A stretch of 64,000 nt of DNA from Allomyces macrogynus ATCC 38327. Its lineage: Eukaryota; Blastocladiomycota; Blastocladiomycetes; Blastocladiales; Blastocladiaceae. The notes beneath the pieces were generated by a model. The model ran no database searches. It was not told the origin of the DNA and was given only the letters and a program-made list of their open reading frames with translations. The position numbers were made by a program, and so were the translations under genes. Every line of letters starts with the position of its first letter. The first letter of the stretch is position 1. The stretch lies in assembly GCA_000151295.1 (NCBI GenBank), contig GG745352.1:217384-281383 (forward strand). The letters are read 5' to 3'. Positions 34,801 to 47,800 of this stretch are shown here, in pieces.

Positions 34801-36090
34801 GCGCTGCTGCCGTTTATCGACGAGAAGCGGCTGCTCAAGGCCATCAACGAGCGGTACCCGCACATGTCCGAGGCCGACCACCGGCTCAACTCGCGCGGGA
34901 CCGAGGTCATGATAGTGTCCTCGTCGCACCCGCTTTTCCCGACCTTTTGCTCCGTCTATCAGCCGCCGGCGCGCGCCGATAACGGCGAGCTCGACCCGAT
35001 CGTCGTCAAGCTCGACATGATTCTCGGCAACTTGGGCGGCACGATTCGTGCCGACGTGCGCGCGTGCTTGCCGGGCGGCACGCTCGTCTCGCCTTTCCCG
35101 GACAACCCGAGCCAGCGGCCGGTCAAGAATAACAAGAGCCTGTCGGTCGTCTACGCGCACCCGGCGTACGATATGAAGGACTTCAAGCCGTACCTGCTCC
35201 CGGGCACGCAGTTGCCCGGCCGCGTCCTGACCTGGGGCGATATCACGTTCGCGTTTAACAAGCACCGCCGCCGCAGCCCGCATATCCTCGTCAAAGATTA
35301 CGGCATGCAGGCGACGCTTACGCGGCCGCCCGGTGCCATGGGCGGTAGGTCGGCGCGGCCGAGTGGCGGCAGCACGGGCAGCGGTGGGTACGACTCGCGC
35401 GGCGGGTCGGCGCGGTCGAGCCAGCAGCACCAGTATCAGCACCATTCGCGTGATTACAACAACAATCGGTCGCGCGGGTCCGGTGGTGCCGGCACCACCG
35501 ACCATTACCGGTCGCAGTCGTCGCACTCGAACGGCGACCGGTACTACGAGTCGTCGCGGTCCTCGACGCACTCGCGCGACGATCGCGGTAATGCGCGATA
35601 CTTGGAATCCTCGAGCAGTCGCAGTTACTCGACGGGCGGCCGCGGTGGGTACCAGGGCCAGCAGCAGCAGCAGGCGTGGCAGTACGCGCAGCCACAGGCG
35701 TACACGTCCGGCGGTATCCCGCCCGTCGTTGCGCACCACCAGCAGTATCCGGGGGTCCCACCGCACCAGCAGTTCATCCCACCGGTGGGCACGCAGGCGG
35801 CCGCGCAGCAGGCGCAGATGATGCAGTTGCAGATCCAACTCCAGATGCAAATGCAGATGCAGATGCAGCAAATGCAGACGCAGCAGCAGTTCAACCAGCA
35901 GCAGCAGCACGCGCACGCGCATCAGCACGGGCAGCAGCAACAGCCGCCACATCATGGTGTTCACGGACTGCCGCAGCGTCCGCCGCAGCCCAACTTGGCG
36001 TGGAGCCGCAACTTGCGTCGTGGTGGAGCCTCGGGCGGTGGTGCCTCGGGCGGTGGTGCCTCGGGCAGTGGGGCCCCGAGTCGTCGTTGA
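31820..36090 (+). CDS. RAT1: 5'-3' exoribonuclease Rat1/XRN2
   Basis: Nuclear 5'-to-3' exoribonuclease for torpedo termination of Pol II and rRNA/snoRNA 5' trimming. Eight exons (31820-31824, 31908-31961, 32080-32224, 32318-32420, 32486-32599, 32668-32743, 32816-33414, 33521-36090) sum to 3666 nt, 1221 residues. Exon 1 is 5 nt (ATGGG). The start [20 protein letters not shown] is diagnostic. Catalytic acidic residues lie in [29 protein letters not shown] and [10 protein letters not shown]; a CCHC zinc knuckle [14 protein letters not shown] follows, then [15 protein letters not shown] and [12 protein letters not shown] long acidic insert (about residues 490-580) separates the catalytic blocks from the C-terminal conserved region. 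The last 230 residues are low-complexity, Ser/Gly/Tyr-rich then Gln/Met/His-rich, ending in Gly-Ala-Ser repeats. Confidence 0.96.
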
Positions 36091-36394
36091 GCGTGTCGGA
36101 GAGCTTTGTCGTTGGATAATATTGTCAATTGATTTCTTCATTCTCATTTCTGTCGTCAGAGACACGCCGAAACGTAAGTGTGAGAGTTGGGCTCGTCTCG
36201 CACGTACCGCACACTGTTGCGAAGAAATGCAGTTCGCCTCCCTCACCGACCTCAATCAGTCCGCTATCCGATTAGCACTCCACGACGATCAGCATCTGCC
36301 ATCCGAGTAGTTATCGACCACGGAGGGCTCGGACCCGCTGCAATTCCTGCCCGTATCGCCACCGCACCCAAGTCCAGCTCGACCATCGACTTGC

Positions 36395-39300
36395 CATGCC
36401 GACTCCGACAGCATCCCCGGCCAAGCGGGTCGCCAAAGGATCGCTTGTCGTATGGAAACTCGACCATTTTCCGACCGCAAAATCGTGTGACGCGCGCTCT
36501 GACGCGACCTTGTCCGCCCGCTGCAATCTAGCGCGAGCGCATTCTGCAAACCGCCCTGCACGAACTCGAGCAATTCGATCAGAGGCTCGGACTCGACTCG
36601 AGCAAGTCAAGGGCGTCGTCGCGCACGCCGCCTTCGGCCACCAGGACGGTCAAGCTCCCGACCATCTCGCCCAATGAGCGACGAGCACTCAGTGCTTCGG
36701 ACCCATCGGCCGGTCACGACGATGCGAGCTCACGGGCACCAGGAGCCGGCTCGCCAAATGCCGCTCCAAGCCCGCACGAAATCAAGGCTTTTCTCGCAAT
36801 CCGTGCGCCGCTGGACCCGGCGCAGCATCTGGCACTCTTGGAGTCTGAGTTCCAAGTGGACCAGATCAAGACCGAGTCAGCGAATTATCTCAAGCAGATG
36901 AAGGTACGATCTCGCTCGTCACCTTGCTGCTGGCAAGTCATCCCGTTGACGCTCAAATGCGATCTCTCTCTTGCAGATGCGCAAAGCTGAAGAGGAGTTG
37001 TTGCGCAAGGTCCGCGAGCGCGAGCGCCGGAAACTCTTACTCGACGAGGAGCGCAAGCAGGCCGCGCAGCTCGCGACCGAGGCCGAGACGGCCCTGCTCG
37101 CACGTCTCTCGCGGCAATCCAAGCACGAGCGCCGGATCGCGCGGCAGCTGCACGCCGTGCGGCACGAAAAGGACGTGATCAAGTCGAACCGCATGGTGCG
37201 CGAGCAGCAGTACGCGGCGCAGCGCGAAAAGGACTACCGCGACGCGCTTGATCGCGACTTTGAGGCGAGCGAGCGGCTGCGGCAAGAGTACAAGCAGAAG
37301 ACGGCGCTGCTCACGCAGCAGTACCGCAACTTGCTTGCCAACAAGGCGCAGACCAAGCACGCGCGGCACCTAGCCATGGGCCGGCAAATCGTGACCGAGA
37401 TTTTGGACTTGGCGCTCAAGGTGTCCGAGTACAAGGAGCTCAATGACGGGAAGGTGCCGCTGCCGCTCTTGCGCGACTGGAAGACGCTGTTCCTCAATGC
37501 CAAGTCGGTCCATGCTCCGTGCCTGACGGAGCCCGTCGGTGACAAGATCCCGGTCGATGTCGCGCCGCTAGGTGCGCTGCGGGACCCGGGCTCGCTGTCG
37601 GAGATCGCGCCGGCGGTGCAGGTGCTCGACGACGAAGAGTTTCTCAACTACTTGCAGGGCGAGGGCAGCTGGGCGTACCGGCAAGAGTATGGTTTCTTTT
37701 CGGTTTTTGGACCAAGACGACGGTTGTCAGCTCACGTTTCTCTCCTCGTCTTCTAGTCCACCCAAGGCCAACCACGTGCTCGGCAAAATCGTGTCGCACA
37801 TTCTGTCCTACTCGCTCGACTCGGAGCACCGGCCGGCGCAGGACCCGCTCCCCCCTCTCTCGCTGAAACTCTGCATTATGGGCAAGCAATTCAGCGGCAA
37901 GCAGACAATCGCCGAGCAGATTGGTCGACTCTTCGACGTGTCGATCATTCGCGTCGACCGACTCGTGCACCGCGCCATTCAAATCGTGCGCGAATCCGCC
38001 TCGCTCGGCGTGACCGACGGCGTCCTGCTCGATCTCGGCCGCCGCGCACAAGAGTGCCTTCTGGCCGGCGCTGACGTGGACGACGCGGTCCTCGTCGGGC
38101 TCGTCGCGTTCCGTATCCGGCAAATTGCCGAGCAGGACCCGGCGGCGGGTTGGATTCTCGTCGGGTTCCCGCGCACGCGCGTGCAGGCGCAGTTGCTCGA
38201 GAAGGAACTGACCGGGTACGAGGAACCCAAGCCCATCAAGCCGGGTAACATCAAGCGGTCGGCGTCGCCGTCGGCGGGGGTTTCAGGGGCGCTCGGCAAT
38301 GGTGGCGGCGGCGGAGGTGGCGGCGGCGGGGGGAGCGCGGCGGCGACACGCAGCTCGACCGGCGATTCGGCGAGCACCAGTTTGCGGCCGAACTCGGGGT
38401 CGCCGTCGGCCAAGGACCCGACCAAGCGGCGGTCGCTGATCACGCCGGACGGTGTGCCGGCCGAGGCGACGACGATGCCCGCGAGCAGTAGTCTCGACCT
38501 GGCGATTTTGTTGCAGATCCCGAACGATGCGGCGTTTCGCCGTGCGACGGGTCGTTGTGTCGATCCGGTCAAGCAGCAGGTCTACCATCTCGACTTGAAC
38601 CCGCCGCCGAGCGACCAGGTCGGGCTCAACACGCGACTGGTCCCGGGAGATAACGTCGCACAGAGCCAGATGCATTTGCGGATTGCGGCGTTTGAGGAGG
38701 AGGAGCCGAGTCTCATCGAGTGGTTCAACCGGTTTGGCAACCTGACTGTACTCGTCTTTTGATCAACTTGCTCGCCGGGTTCTTTGGTCGTGCTGCCTCT
38801 CACCTCGCATTTTCCACTTTCCGCTTTCCAGATCATCGACTCGAACGTGCCGTTGGAGGTGTGCACGGCGCAGATCGAGAAGCCGCTCAGCGAGATTAAG
38901 ACCAGGAAATCCAAGGGTCCTGACAGTCTCTCGTCCTCGACGGCATCGGACCCCACCAAGGCCCCGTCGTCGGCCGACAAGGACCGGCCCAAGGACGCCA
39001 AGGACGCGAAACCCGTCTGTCCTGAGGACAAGGTCAAGTCGTGCGGCTCTTCGGCCGCCAAATCTCGCAGCTCGTCGGCGCGCAAGTCGCACAACGAGCT
39101 CGCCAAGCCTGCAACGCGTGCGTCACAGTTATCTCGGTGGAGCGCTGTGACCGTTGGCTGACTGAGAGAGCAACCGTAGCGCCCGCTCCGACGATCGTCG
39201 AGGCACCTGCACCGCCGGCGCCGCCACCCCAAAAGGAAGCGAGAAAGGAGCCGTCGCCGCGGCTTCTCCAAGTTTTAAGCGACGGTGCGCTGGCCATCTT

Positions 39301-42009
39301 GCTTGCTTTTGCTGGCGCGCACAGGTACACACGAACTTGACTGACTTCGTTATGACAGAATGGGCCGTACTCGAGACTGTCTTCACCAACACGACCAAGT
39401 ACCTGTTCCGGTCGCTGCGCCGTGAGCGCGAGACGCTCATCAACTACTTTTACGAGGTCAAGCGGCACTTTGAGAAATTCGTGACTCGACCCGACTCGAA
39501 GCAGGACCTGCTGCGTGCGTTCCAGGAAGAGTTCAACGCGCTCGACGACGACCTGCGCGGCGACCCGGACGCCAAGGCCGAGCTGCACCAGCGTACCGAG
39601 GACTTGCGCGACAAGCTGTGGGGGATCAGCGACGAGCGCAAGGAGCAGGCCGAGACGGAGCGCACGGCCATCATCATGAGCCACTTTGTCGAGGACCACT
39701 ACCTGATTGTGACCGAGTGCTACATTGGGCTCATGCAGGCCGAGATGGACCGGTTTCTCGGGACTACGCACATTGTGCTCGATTACGTCAAGGACACGCA
39801 GCAGCAGCTCATCAACGAGGGCGGGCCGCGCACGTACCCGCTGCCGAGGCCTGGGTCGATGCCCGCGACGGGCAAGGAAGAAAACTTGCTCAAGCTCACG
39901 CCGTCGATGCTCAATATCAAGCGCGAGCAGTCGGCCAGCAAGATCAAGCTGTCGGTTGCTGCGGTCGAAAAGAGCGCGGCCAGGCGGCAAGCGGCAACGA
40001 CGGCCGGGATCCTGCCGGGAGGCGGTGCGGCGACGGCTGCTGGTAGTGTTGCCGTGCCCGCGATCGGCGGCCGGTCCGAGGACACGCCCGACCACGTGCT
40101 CTTCAGCGACCTCTATCGCGCCGCCGAGGTCGCGATTGCGCTCATCAACGGGCTCGAGGACGACGAGCGGCGCACGCACCGCGACACGGGCAAGGGAGGG
40201 AAAGGGGCTGGCGGTGCCGCGGGCGGCGTACCCACCGCCACGGGTATGGGCGTCAATGTCGCGGCGAGCGGCAACAAGACGAATCCGAACTCGCCTGTCC
40301 CTGTCGGCGCCACGGGCATGGGCTCGTCCAACACGGGCACCGCGGGCGCCGGTGAGGGCGAGGCTGGCGAAATGAATCCGGAGCATACGCAAGCGCTGCG
40401 CAACGAAGAGTTTCTGACGCGCGCGCGCGTGTTGCGCATTCTCGAGGTCGGATGCGAGCATTTGCGCGAGATTCGCACGCGTGCGTTCGAAGTCTTCTCC
40501 TTTCTCGACGAGTGCATTGGGTCGAGCTTCAAGGGCGAAATGGCGGCGATCAAGGACATGGTCACGGTTGTCAAGCAGGCGATTGAGCTGGAGCTGCGGC
40601 TGCCGAATGCGCTCGTGATCAATGGGCAGCAGTTCCTCGTCGACTATGGCGCGCTCACGTTTGACGCGGAGCTGCAGCCGCGGCCGGTGAGTCCCGTTGA
40701 GACCGCGTGTACGTGTGGGCTCCTTTGCTGTCCCGGCTGCGATGGTGATATCGCGGACTGACGTTTGCGTTCGTCAGATGCCGACAAGTTCACGATCCAG
40801 CAGCTCAACAACTTGGTCGCTATTTTCCGCGTGATCGCCAAGGACGGCTTCTTGACTGCGCGGCACTTTATTGATTTCCTGCGCCGCACGTCGACGCTTC
40901 CTGTACTTTGGCCTCGTTGTCGCGCCTTCAATGCGTGTACGGTGCCATGCTGACTCGCGAAGCCCATATTACCGGTTGTAGAACGTGTACGACTATCTTC
41001 CCGACGTGCTCGTTGGCCACCCGGAAAGCTATGCCAAGCTCGCGCAGGCACTCGACCCGCACGACACGGGCTTCGTCTCGTGGAGAAAGTTCATTGTCTT
41101 TGCCGCTCTCGTGCTCCCGGCCCCAGTGAACCATATTCACGAGCTGCACGCAGCCATCGCGCATCGTCCTGACGGCTTGGTCACACATGACAAATTCATG
41201 GCCATGAGGCTCTGGTTCGAGACCGAGGACCTGACCGCGTCGCAGCGGTCGTTCAACCGCTCGCTCAAGACCAAGCAGCTCTTTTTCGGTACGCTCCACC
41301 TTGCTCGTGGCATGACTGCCCGATTCTGACTGTGTCATTGCACAGACGCGTTTGCCGTTCCACTCCAAGGCGCCGCGTCGACCGACCTCGACCACGCGCG
41401 GCCCCCGACCGGTGGACCGTGGGCTGGGCAGCTCGCCGTCGAGTGGACAAACCCAAACGTCATGGACTTGCGCCGGTTCGCGTTCTGCTGCTGCGCCGAC
41501 CCGGACCCGCTCATGGGCATGACCAAGGCGCTGCACCTCACGGGCCACGCGGTCACGGCGAGCCAGGTCGCCGAGACGCTCGCGTTTGATGTGTTTAACG
41601 AGCCCATTTACCCACTGGTACGGCCAACCGTTTTCGCTGTATCTGACGTGCGGCAATGACTCACGCGTGCGACGGATCTAGTCGGCCATTGGGCCAGTTC
41701 TCGCCAGTGCATCAACGGCCAGTAACGGCCAGCCCGCCAGCTTGACGCCGATCGAGGCCACGACTATGCTTGGGACGGCAATGGGGTTGGTCGGTGGGTC
41801 TGACAGCTTGACGCGCACGCTCGCGCCGTGCCAACTGTTCAAGTACGAGGTGCGTGCGGTTTTATCCGCATGGTGTTGTTTTCAACGTCAGCTGACAGCG
41901 GTCGTCGCGCTCTAGGCTCATCTCATCCTAGGCGACGGCAAAAAGACAGCGTCCAGCACGACGCAACTGGCCAAGTCCACGGCAGGAATGGCGCCGATGG
42001 CGGGCGCAC
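36395..42009 (+). CDS. SPEF2: SPEF2/CPC1-like central-pair protein with adenylate-kinase domain
   Basis: Axonemal central-apparatus protein (sperm flagellar protein 2; Chlamydomonas CPC1). At least nine exons. Visible in order: a coiled coil (KMRKAEEELLRKVRERERR, then KHERRIARQLHAVRHEKDVI, a family signature), LLRDWKTLFLNAK, an adenylate-kinase-like P-loop (LKLCIMGKQFSGKQT) with AILLQIP-type core, a Lys/Pro-rich linker, EWAVLETVFTNTTKYLFRSL leading to KAELHQRTEDLRDKLWGISD, and a C-terminal EF-hand-like part (LTARHFIDFL; DPHDTGFVSWRKFIVFAALV). The P-loop has Gln in the usual Ser/Thr position. The usual N-terminal CH domain is not seen. The start (ATG 36395 in MPTPTASPAKR) is provisional; upstream exons may exist. 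The last exon and stop near 42009 are approximate. Confidence 0.88.
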
Positions 42010-42237
42010 TTTGATGGGGTGGAGACTTGTCGTGCACAGTTCGGGAACGTTGGTTGGTGGGACTTGAGATCGGATGTGCGCAAGGGAGGAATCAAACAGG
42101 TCGATTTGGTTTTGACGGTGGAGATCTGTTGCCCCACATTCGGTCCATGAAGCGAGAACACAAAAATCAAGGAAGCTGCAGAGCGAGTGGTTTCTATTTC
42201 CATGAACATGGATGAGCAGCAATCCGCACCGAATAAT

Positions 42238-44019
42238 TTACTTGCAGCACAACTGCTTTTCGCACGCGGTTGGGCACTTAAACTGGCACCCAAGCAGCGG
42301 CGCGCCCTCCTCTGTGGCCGAGTCGTACGGCGTCAAGTCGCCGCTCTGGCGTGACACAGCATCCTCGGGCACGAATTCCGGCTGGATCGTCGTCGAATGG
42401 CACCCAAACGAGTGCAGCACCTGCTTGATGCGCGTCGCGACCACACCGTAATGCTCGTCGAGTCGGCTCACGGACCGCACGGCCACGTGCAAGGTCGCGA
42501 CCAACTTGGCGTCGGCCAATTCCCAGACGTGCAGCTCGTGCACGTCCACGACGCCGTCGACCTCCGTGAGCGCCGTGCGCACCGAGTCGAGGTCAATGTA
42601 GGTCGGCGCGACTTGCAGGAGGACGCCCGCGGACCGGCGCACGAGCGGGATCGTTGAGAAGAGGATCAGAGCCGTGATGATGAGCGAGACGAGGGGATCG
42701 ACGTAGAGGACCCATCGTGGCACGTCGGTCCCGTCCGGACCACTCCCGAGACCCCATGCGAGTGCGGCCGAGATGATCACGGCAACGGACCCGAGGGCGT
42801 CGCCGAGAACGTGCAGGAACACGCCGTGCATGTTCATGTTGCCGTGCGAATGGCCATGGCCGTGGTCATGGTCGTGATCGTGGTGGTGGTGATGATGGTG
42901 GCCCGACTCGATGTCCGAGTCGCTGCTGCAGTCCGCATGCGCGGGTGCGGCGGGGCCAATTGAGAGCGATTCGGATCGTGGGGAGCCGTGTTCACGGATC
43001 GATGGTGTCGGGTCAATCGTCACGACAGGACCACAACGCGTCACTTGCACGCCGCTGCTGGGGCTGGTCGACCGCGTCGCGTCAACGAGCTCAACACCGG
43101 ACGGGATGGAGAGTGTTCGGTTTGCGACGCGCGGCGACTTGGAGAGAAGCGGTTCCTTGGGCGCGGCTGGAATCGTAGTTTTGTGCTGGTCATGGTGATG
43201 ACCGTGTCCATGACCGTGCGAATGGCCATGCGAGTGCCCGTGGCCGTGCGCATGAGCATGTTCTACGTGAGCGCAACCAAAAACAGGTCTTCGTTAGAAA
43301 ATGACAGCTGGATATCGTCGTGATATTCGCGGTCGCCGTACCGTGGAACAGGAACAGGCCAATGATGTTCACACCGAGGCCGACGCAACCGACGTACAGG
43401 ACTTGACGCGGGTTCTCGATCGCTAGAAAGCAACAATGTCAAGTGGTCAGACCATGTCCTTTCGGCCTCTAGGCTAAAATCAGCATCAGTGATCAATTTC
43501 GGTCAAACACACCTCGTGGCGATAAGAGACGATCAATCACCTCCATGACGATGCTGAAGCAAAGCGCCAGGAGAAACACGCCGTTGAAGAGCGCGCCGAC
43601 GATCTCCGCGCGCTGCCAGCCATACGAGAAATTGGCCCTGTAGACTGTCTTCTTGGCCAACTAAATTCCAAGAGACGACGAGCGGTGAGCACCACATTGA
43701 ATGTCAATCAAGAATTCCACTTCACCGAGGACGAAGTACAACCGACCTTGATGGCGTAAATGGCCACGACAAGTGACAGCGCGTCACTCAGCATGTGGAA
43801 TGCATCGGCAACGAGCGCAACCGACCCCGTCAAGTGGCCGATAATCAACTGCGCGACGCAAAAGGTTGCAGTCATAGCCAGCATACAGGAGATGCGGCCC
43901 GTGCGCGAACGAAGTCGCGACCACATGGATTTCCTCGACTTTTGGTCATGGTCATGCAAGTCGGTCGAATCGGGCAGGTCTGCCGCTGGGCCCGTCAATG
44001 GTGCCAGTGTGCTCTCCAT
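42238..44019 (-). CDS. CDF zinc transporter (ZnT / Zrc1 type) with long His-rich loop
   Basis: Cation diffusion facilitator, a Zn2+/H+ antiporter of a vacuolar or vesicular membrane. Exons 44019-43747, 43660-43513, 43422-43342 and 43262-42238 sum to 1527 nt, 508 residues. Six membrane segments are expected. The zinc-site HxxxD motifs are present in TM2 (DAFHMLSDALSL) and TM5 (FLHVLGDALGS). The TM4-TM5 loop is unusually long (over 120 residues), with two separate His clusters: HAHAHGHGHSHGHSHGHGHG at its start and HHHHHHHDHDHDHGHGHSHG just before TM5. The cytoplasmic C-terminal domain VDVHELHVWELADAKLVATL is typical, and the protein ends with a Cys pair (QLCCK). Choice of Zn over other metals follows from the HD-HD site and is inference. 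Confidence 0.93.
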
Positions 44020-44875
44020 GGTGAGGATAGTGGTGCAAAGCGCAAAGACAGCGATGCCGACGTCGTGCTCGTGTCAAAGGTGCCGCCGGCGGACGTCGTC
44101 GTTGTCGTTATCGTCGAATTGCTGTCAAAACGCGGCGCGGGCCGCTCGTCCTCTTGTACTCTCGCAGGGAGAGAGGGCGGAGTGGGTCATCTTTGATGAC
44201 CCTGCCCTCACGAACTTAGCTCAGCGGGAGTCGCGGGCGAAAACGGCCGGCAAACGTTAGGCGCAGCGTGGACGGTTCGGCGCGGTTACGTGCGGTTGGA
44301 GAGCGGTTGGTGCGGCTGGAGCACGTCGCCTCCGTTGCTGGGGACCTCGTCGGCGAGCAGGTGTACCCCTAACCGTTGGATGGCGTCCGCGGTGCGGGTC
44401 GCAGTCGATACTGTACGTATCACACTTCATCCCCAAGACCAATCGCGGCCAACCATGGCCAACTAACTTCAGTTTATTGGATGAGCGCGCGAGCGCCGTT
44501 CCCCGTTCCCATGCGTCCCCGCGTCCGCATTTGGAGAGGGGGCCGCACCGGCCAGCCCTTGGTCCCTCTTGGGTGACCGTCGCGTTTGATCAAACTCCTG
44601 ACGACTCCGCCCGCCAACATTTCCGCCAAGTTGAAACGACGATACAAACAAGGACGGCGGCCAAGCAACCGCGGAGAACAGGGGCTGGCCCAAGGGAGGT
44701 CCCTGTCATGCAAAGTCAAATGATCGACGGCCAATGATCTGGAAGGCTTCCAGGTCATTCAAATCCCAAATCCATGTCACATCTGGCTCCGAAGAAGGCC
44801 CTGACAGTCCAAGTCCACCCGACAGATCCCAACGCCGGCGGTCGCATCTGCAGGTCTGACGCGCCGCCGCTAGCG
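44020..44875. other. Intergenic, about 0.85 kb
   Basis: Between the zinc transporter start and the provisional CC2D2A end, both minus. It could contain the last CC2D2A exon, whose conserved C-terminal end I could not find. Nothing else recognised. Confidence 0.45.
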
Positions 44876-47800
44876 TCAATCCCAGACACCACCGGCTCTC
44901 CTCCGCGAGATACTGGCCGCGCCGTTCCCGCTCGTGACCCGCTCGCCGCCAATGAATTCTGCATCGTCGCGACAGCGAGCGCCGCGTTCATGGCCGCAGC
45001 CATGCGTGACGACGCGTGCCGCGCGCGCGTGAGGCACCCGTCTGGCGTTAATCGCGTCGGCAATCGTGTCCTCGTCGGTGAACGCAAACTGGAGCGGAAA
45101 CGCAGCGAAGTGCTGCATCGTGCCCACCTTGCGCAGTTCGGTCAGGCACTCGTTCTGCATCCGGACGCGGTCGGCCGGGTTGATGGTTGTCATGCGCGTC
45201 CGACGGCTGCCGGGAATGTCGCCTGGTGCCAGGAGCACCAGGTGCAGCGAAAGGGTTGGTCGAAAAGATGGCGGTGCCGCCAGCATCGGTCATATCGAGC
45301 ATGGGCGGGCCGAGTTCGATGGTCGCGACGAGATTCTGGAGCACGCGGCACAGGGGCCAGTTCCACCAGGTGGGCTGTCGCCGCGCGGCCTCGACCTGCT
45401 GCATGATCCGCCCTTCGAGCCGACTCTCGAGCGTGCGGACGGACCGCGAGTCGCGCGAATCCTCGAGGTCAAACCATACTAGCGCGACCGGTCCTGCGCC
45501 TACATGTTGAGCCAGACTTTGTCAGGGCCAATCACACACCCGACGAGCGACAGGCCATAGAAATGCGCGCTTGCCAACCGCAACGCATACGTATTGGCCG
45601 ACATGGGCTGCACGAACACGGGATCCGACGGCCCATCTACATCCACGTCGTCGCCATCCACGAACGGCGGGAAATACATGACATGGGCCGTGGGCCCCTC
45701 CGGGATCGCCGACCCAAGCACGAGGTACGCGTCGAGCCCGAGATGGAGGAGGTGGTTGACGAGCAACAGCGCGCGCTCCATCCCATCGCCAGCACCGAGC
45801 GCGAGAAAGTGGTCGCAGGTGCCCCACAAGTGCACGTCCGACGCAATCGAGAGCCGGTCGCTCAAGGTCGGGATCAGCGAGACGAGACGCGCAGCCTTTT
45901 CCGCGGTCGTGATCCCCGCCGGTGGTTCCAGCGCTCAAAGGAACCGGCACACGTGCACAAGACTGCCGTTGAGGTCCGTGACGACAGCTAGCGCGAACCG
46001 GGCATGCGCCGGGTCCGAAACCATGCCATTGCGCGGCATGTACCGCAACCACTTTTTCGTGTATGCGAGCAACGACTCGTCCTCGATCAATGGCACGTCG
46101 TCGAGTTGCCGGAGCCGCGGACCCAGGGCAAATGCCGGGTCGAGGAGCAGGAACAGCTCGAGTGCTGGCGGCTCGTCGATCTCCTTGTGCGTGGCGGAGA
46201 ATCCGTTGAGGTGGTCCGGCATCTCGATCGGGAACCGGCCCATGATGCGTCCTTGCTCGCACAGTACGACAAACGGCACGCGAATACACCCAATCCACCG
46301 TGCCTCCATGACGACAAACGCGCCGCGGTCGCGGAGTCGGTCGTCCTCGAGCATGTCGACCGTCTGCTCGTCAAAGAGGTTGATGTGCACTTTCCCGTTC
46401 GGGAGCGGGTCGACATTATGGATCGCCGTCGGAAGTGTGAGCGTCGAGTTCCACTCCGGGTGCGGGCCCTCGGCCGTGGCCGTGCGCGACTTGATGCGCT
46501 GAAACTCGGCCTGCACAATCAATTGTTCTGTCCACGCGAGAAACGACTACTCGTCGACCTCGCGCTGCACGTCGCGCGCCTCGGTCTCCATGACGGTCGC
46601 CCAATCGTTGCCACCATCCGCGCGATCAATGCTCGCCATCCCACCCGGACACGTCGGCGACGCAATCGACTCATCGGGCGCAACCATCCGGTCATGGTCG
46701 AGCCCCGCATCGTACCCAACGAGCATGTTCGCCGTACTCGTGTACTATTGCGCTTTGCGCACGGCTGCGAGCTGCTCCCACAACTCAACGACTCGGTCCT
46801 CGAGCCGCCCGAGGTCCGACACGAGCGTCTGGCGATCGCGGCTCAGCCGGTGCACTTCGGCCAAATGCGCACAGAGCTCGTGGGCGCTCGCGAGCAGCGT
46901 GAGAATGTACTCACGATACTGGCCAGCAATAAACGCGAGCTGCGCCGACGGGTCCTCGTTGGGCACGGCCGCCTGCCAGACGGGCGAGTCCGTGTCGGGC
47001 CGTTCGGTCATGAAATTCTGCAAAGGGTAACGGGACGGCCTCAATCACGAGCGAGTCCACCGACCCGCCATGTTAGCTGAGCGACGCGCGCAGCGTCTCA
47101 AACTCGTCGACGGGCAAGTCGAGGGTGGCCGACTTGGGTGTCGCCAAACTCATGGTCGACGGGCTCGCCAAGCCCTTGCCCAACAAATCACCCTAGTCCG
47201 GGCGAGACGTGACCGAGCTGTCTGTGATCTTGCGGCGGCGGTGCTCGCCGAGCGACACGTTAAGCAGATCACCGTGGCGCTGCAAGTCGGGCGATGCGTC
47301 GCTGCCCGAGGGAGTCGGGACCGTTGAGAACAGTTCGTTGGCGCGGTTGCCGAGTTGGAAGAGCGCTTGCGACTGCGAACCGAAATCGGCGCAACTCGTT
47401 AGTCGCATCCGGTGGAGCAGGAGCGGAACAGCGCGTACATACCTGCATGAGCGGATCCGTTCTGCGTCCTGCTTTGGAAACGAGCCGGTTGAACGACGGG
47501 GATTGAGGAGTCCACTGCTGATTGGCCGTTCTGGAATCACCGCATCCTCCTGGACGAGACCAAATACAGAAGATCGCAGAGTGCAACGAGCACTGATTCT
47601 TGATGTTCGTCCACCTGCATCCAAATCAAGAACATGATGACCACACCTCGTCCTGCACGGACAATGTCGGCGCAATCGCCGCCGTGGTCTGCGCCTGGCT
47701 ACTGGCCCGCCGGTTGCGCAGCGACTGCATTGTCCGCGAACTACCCGATCCCATCAAGCTCGCCGGCCCCAAAGACGCACCGCTCGCGTATGACCTGGCA

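Noticed and set aside
33967..36255. 762-residue minus-strand open frame opposite RAT1
   Set aside because: Leu/Arg/Val-rich antisense of the conserved RAT1 C-terminal exon; length is explained by high GC and low stop density.
39034..40461. 475-residue minus-strand open frame opposite SPEF2
   Set aside because: Antisense of a clearly conserved SPEF2 exon; no recognisable family.
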